Assembly (NCBI RefSeq): GCF_024713975.1 | Contig: NC_091098.1 | Location: forward strand, 15,362,316-15,426,315 | Source of the DNA: Paralichthys olivaceus | Taxonomy: Eukaryota > Chordata > Actinopteri > Pleuronectiformes > Paralichthyidae | DNA length: 64,000 bases | Direction: 5' to 3' | Shown here: one piece after another, positions 62,201 through 64,000 of the stretch | How the letters are laid out: each line of letters starts with the position of its first letter | Position numbering within the stretch: the stretch's first letter is position 1 | The notes under the pieces: model-generated | Told to the model about the DNA's origin: nothing | Seen by the model: only the letters and a program-made list of their open reading frames with translations | Databases searched by the model: none | Made by a program: the position numbers and the translations under genes

Positions 62201-63896
62201 CGAGAAGATGGGTGACTCCCCAAGCCCAGCACTTCTTGAATGAGGACTTTCTGGAGGTCCAAGGGACTCCTGAGAGCCATGGTGGGATTGTGGTAGATGT
62301 TGCTGCTGTAGCTGTGATCTGAAGTAGGGGTCAACCTGCTGAGCCCGTCGGGGTGTTCCAGGAGTTCCTGGTTGCATGTCAAAGGGGCCTAGACTGGCTG
62401 GCCGTCCCTGAGGAGGACCCTGTGGGCCGGAAGCAGAATAACCTGAGGAAGAGGCCTGTAAGGAGCTGGCTCCAGCATGGGAAAAGGGTGTGGATGGGTG
62501 AGAGTGAGAATGGGGTGACTGAGGGGGAAGCTTGGACAAGGGATCTGTCCGGATTTCAGCTGAACCCGGAGTCTTAACATGTCCATCTGAGAAAAATACA
62601 GAGGATGATCCTGAATCTGGAGGGAAAGGAAATGGGCTCTCTGCAGAGCTGGGCTGAGAAGGGATTGATGCAGAGCCTGAAGGTGGAGGGATCTGGAGGT
62701 GTAAACTGGGCCTTTCTCCCTTTACACGTCCTGGCTCTGTCTTGACTGGCCTGCACACCTGACTCTCTGCTTGCTGTGAGAATAGAAGAGAGGAAACATG
62801 AATCTACAGCTTTAATGTGACAAACCACATATTCAATTTAACGATGAAAATGGATGGTGATGCCTTAACTCACCTTCTGTGCCTTGTTGATCCTCTGAGC
62901 TGCTCGATTATCTTTGGCCTTTTGCTGCAGAAAATAATTAGATAAGAATATGGATAATCTTAATGCCAAATTCCACTGTAGTTCTGATAAACACAACCCT
63001 CAAGAAAACAGTACAGTTAACAATTATGTTTTGAGTTCAAACATTTTCAGTTTTTTATTTATAAATTGTTTTACTTTTTAAGTGATGGTAGCACTAGCCA
63101 CTAGGTAGATTGTGACCAAACAAAAGATCAAGATTACTATATTTTAAGTTATAACATAGCTTAAGGAAACAATAGTTACATTAATATAAACCATGCCTTA
63201 AAAAAAGAACCTACCAGATATGGAGCCTTGTCAGCAGCTGACACCTTCCTCCAGATCTTCATGATTTGCTTACAGCGACTCGCCCAGTCTGTAACAGGAG
63301 ACATATTTAACAGATATCTAACAGTGATATAATCCTTACTTTGAAAAAGCACAGCTGAATGGTCTAATAATATACTATGCTTGGTGGTGTAGTTTTTTTA
63401 TTTTTATTTCCAACACTCACCTGGGTAGTCCTGTTTGAGGGTGGGAAAGTTGGTATTGGCATAAAGCACAGGGGAAATGGTTGAGAGTTCACCCAGCTCC
63501 TCATCTTTCTCCCAGCGCTGGAGACTGCGCTGGTTGTAGGACAGCCCATCACCCTCTGCCTCAGTGGGGGTTGGTGGGGAGGAGGGGGTTGCTGGGGTAG
63601 AGGGAGTCGCCCAGGGGCTCTCCTCACCTGCATCTGGACTGAACAGCCCTCCTCGGTCCCTGTACACCACATGAGACGGTATTAGATATATAAAATAAAG
63701 GGTACAAATGTGACAACATCAACAAGCTGCTTTTACACCATTATCCACAGCAGCAGTTATTGCAGACCTACATATTACAAACTGTAGTACAATAAAATGC
63801 TTTAATCAGTGCAATCATGGTCCTACCGCATGTCAAAGAACGGTGACTGAGAGAGGCCAGGAAAGGCATCCATCATTCCAGCAGAGGGCAGAGACC
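48390..63896 (-). CDS. kmt2d: Histone H3K4 methyltransferase 2D, C-terminal part
   Basis: Twenty-eight exons, 5' to 3': 63896-63827, 63659-63421, 63288-63215, 62924-62874, 62773-61154, 61072-60890, 60732-60590, 60225-58487, 58399-58276, 57349-57268, 57180-57114, 57009-56777, 56667-53671, 53579-53430, 53330-53166, 53054-52907, 52803-52722, 52628-52456, 52334-52210, 52120-51985, 51757-51639, 51514-50131, 50034-49898, 49766-49636, 49308-49023, 48865-48792, 48705-48597, 48482-48390. All phases fit; 10,934 coding nt, about 3,640 residues. The gene continues past the right edge, where the N-terminal PHD fingers should lie. It is the catalytic subunit of COMPASS-like complexes with WDR5, RBBP5, ASH2L, UTX and PTIP, and monomethylates H3K4 at enhancers. 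Long Pro/Gln-rich exons and 'ETNDPHLDDLLNSDEFDLL' fit KMT2D better than KMT2C. Confidence 0.95.
49656..49679 (-). other. kmt2d: kmt2d Win motif (WDR5-binding)
   Basis: GCARSEAK in context 'MINPSGCARSEAK'. The GCARSE core with its arginine is the WDR5-interaction motif of KMT2-family proteins, between the FYRC region and the SET domain. Confidence 0.85.
49898..50400 (-). other. kmt2d: kmt2d FYRN/FYRC module
   Basis: FYRN-type 'RIHLFRVGGLIFHAVGQLLP' and 'PVGYEATRIYWS', then FYRC-type 'CRISEDEGHPLFEVRVLE' continuing in the next exon with 'GEELYGLTVHAVMRITES'. In this family the two halves fold together next to the ePHD. The intron splits FYRC after TTPDG. Confidence 0.9.
50495..50830 (-). other. 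kmt2d: kmt2d extended PHD (ePHD)
   Basis: Cys/His series CCFCHDEGDGATDG, 'WVHLNCALWSTEVYE', 'LCAFCQKTGATNSC', 'CPNVYHFACA' and 'LCTQHKLKG'. This is the C2HC pre-PHD plus PHD arrangement of KMT2C/D C-termini, which binds nucleosomes or H4 tails in family members. All zinc ligands appear intact. Confidence 0.92.
50831..51514 (-). other. kmt2d: kmt2d Pro/Glu-rich linker
   Basis: Low-complexity segment before the ePHD: 'ESPPPSPSPPQPPPSVS', several Lys-containing acidic sites ('VQIKIEPDL') and then a conserved basic block 'HPKLKKWKGIRWKRLQ'. The linker is fast-evolving; the basic block is conserved with human. Confidence 0.8.
53671..56667 (-). other. kmt2d: kmt2d giant Gln-rich exon
   Basis: A single 2,997 nt exon coding 999 residues, rich in Gln, Met, Pro and Gly. 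It has two long poly-Gln runs (near 56218-56258 and 55735-55783) of about 14-16 residues encoded by mixed CAG/CAA. Near its end are 'NIKQEPREV', the LxxLL-type 'QQLLQKLLRTKN' and 'EINGHINSKLAMLEQKLQGTP', all matching human KMT2D. It is a disordered region expected to drive condensate formation and nuclear-receptor contacts. Confidence 0.9.
56777..57180 (-). other. kmt2d: kmt2d conserved coiled coil
   Basis: Exons 57180-57114 and 57009-56777 encode a Leu/Gln/Lys heptad-like helix: 'QYEEWLLHTQQLLQMQ', 'LEEQIGVHRKSRKALCAKQR', 'AEKLKLVTEEQSKIQKQL'. Almost identical to human, in contrast to the flanking low-complexity exons. Confidence 0.85.
57350..58275 (-). other. kmt2d intron without features
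   Basis: An A/T-rich intron of 926 bp between exons 58399-58276 and 57349-57268. I found no extra exon, and flanking phases join directly (AG + A = Arg). No snoRNA C/D or H/ACA pattern was recognised. Confidence 0.6.
58487..60225 (-). other. kmt2d: kmt2d exon with acidic LxxLL block
   Basis: A 1,739 nt exon. 'QFIELRHNSQR' near its start and the acidic block 'LETNDPHLDDLLNSDEFDLL' followed by 'AYTDPELD' are conserved with human, and LDDLL is an LxxLL motif. 'GELPLLIQDLLEHEKKELQK' follows further on. The remainder is Pro/Gln-rich and not conserved by eye. Confidence 0.88.
61154..62773 (-). other. kmt2d: kmt2d Pro/Ser-rich exon
   Basis: A 1,620 nt exon coding 540 residues, rich in Ser, Pro and Gln, with repeated SP and TP sites ('KAPMTPR', 'SPLTPKPQSG', 'RFQSPDPCSQPPPRPQSRD'). 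It joins the next exon as KHRQ|RQRLREFLIRQQ, the conserved basic helix. I start it at CAAGCAGAG after the strong acceptor CTCACAG (62774), not at the weaker AG at 62759; both keep frame. Confidence 0.85.
62874..63520 (-). other. kmt2d: kmt2d HMG-box region
   Basis: Three exons together encode 'LYANTNFPTLKQDYPDW', 'ASRCKQIMKIWRKVSAADK' and 'APYLQKAKDNRAAQRINKAQ', the HMG-box-like region of KMT2C/D. The last exon is only 51 nt (17 residues, in frame), so it could be skipped without frameshift. Confidence 0.85.
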
Positions 63897-64000
63897 CTAC
63901 AATAGATTTTCCATGTTTGAAACCCAAGCTGAACTTAATTTTAACTGTACTTCATAATCCTATAACAAACTTCAAAAAGGTTTTAATAATATGAACACTG

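Noticed and set aside
62751..62760. Alternative acceptor giving kmt2d exon start at 62758
   Set aside because: The AG at 62759-62760 lacks a pyrimidine tract. The upstream AG at 62774-62775 follows a strong one and keeps the conserved QAESQ sequence in frame.

Overview
The window is vertebrate genomic DNA, almost certainly from a teleost fish. The genes are split by GT-AG introns, the spacers carry CA/GT microsatellites and fish-type interspersed repeats (Tc1 relic, foldback MITEs, a tRNA-like SINE), and the reconstructed proteins are fish-like orthologues of human ones. I rebuilt the exons by hand from splice sites, reading frame and remembered family sequence, so exon edges are predictions. 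Phases agree at every junction.

Layout. 1-8.7 kb: gene-free flank with repeats and possibly a distal ankrd33 promoter. 8.77-10.75 kb (+): ankrd33, a four-coding-exon ankyrin-repeat gene of the photoreceptor PANKY type. 10.75-14.5 kb: spacer with a diverged tandem array. 14.5-25.3 kb (+): acvrl1 (ALK1), with a noncoding first exon full of short upstream ORFs, nine coding exons and 504 aa. 25.3-29.6 kb: spacer with a dead Tc1-like transposase. 29.6-44.4 kb (+): acvr1b (ALK4), with a CpG-rich first exon just downstream of a long CA repeat, a 9 kb first intron, nine coding exons and 499 aa. 45.4-64 kb (-): the 3' part of kmt2d (MLL2/MLL4), 28 coding exons for about 3,640 C-terminal residues (HMG box, Gln-rich region, coiled coil, ePHD, FYRN/FYRC, Win motif, SET, post-SET) plus a long 3' UTR. 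Its 5' part lies beyond the right edge.

Functionally, acvrl1 and acvr1b are tandem TGF-beta-superfamily type I receptors with opposite outputs. Their L45 loops predict SMAD1/5/8 signalling for ALK1 and SMAD2/3 for ALK4. kmt2d is an enhancer H3K4 methyltransferase. The order ankrd33-acvrl1-acvr1b matches human 12q13. The tail-to-tail neighbour kmt2d is about 3 Mb away in human and adjacent here. I saw no prokaryotic, viral or CRISPR-like system. The most notable observations are upstream ORFs at all three visible starts, a candidate arterial enhancer in acvrl1 intron 1, a CA tract in the acvr1b promoter, two copies of one foldback MITE and a satellite-like array.
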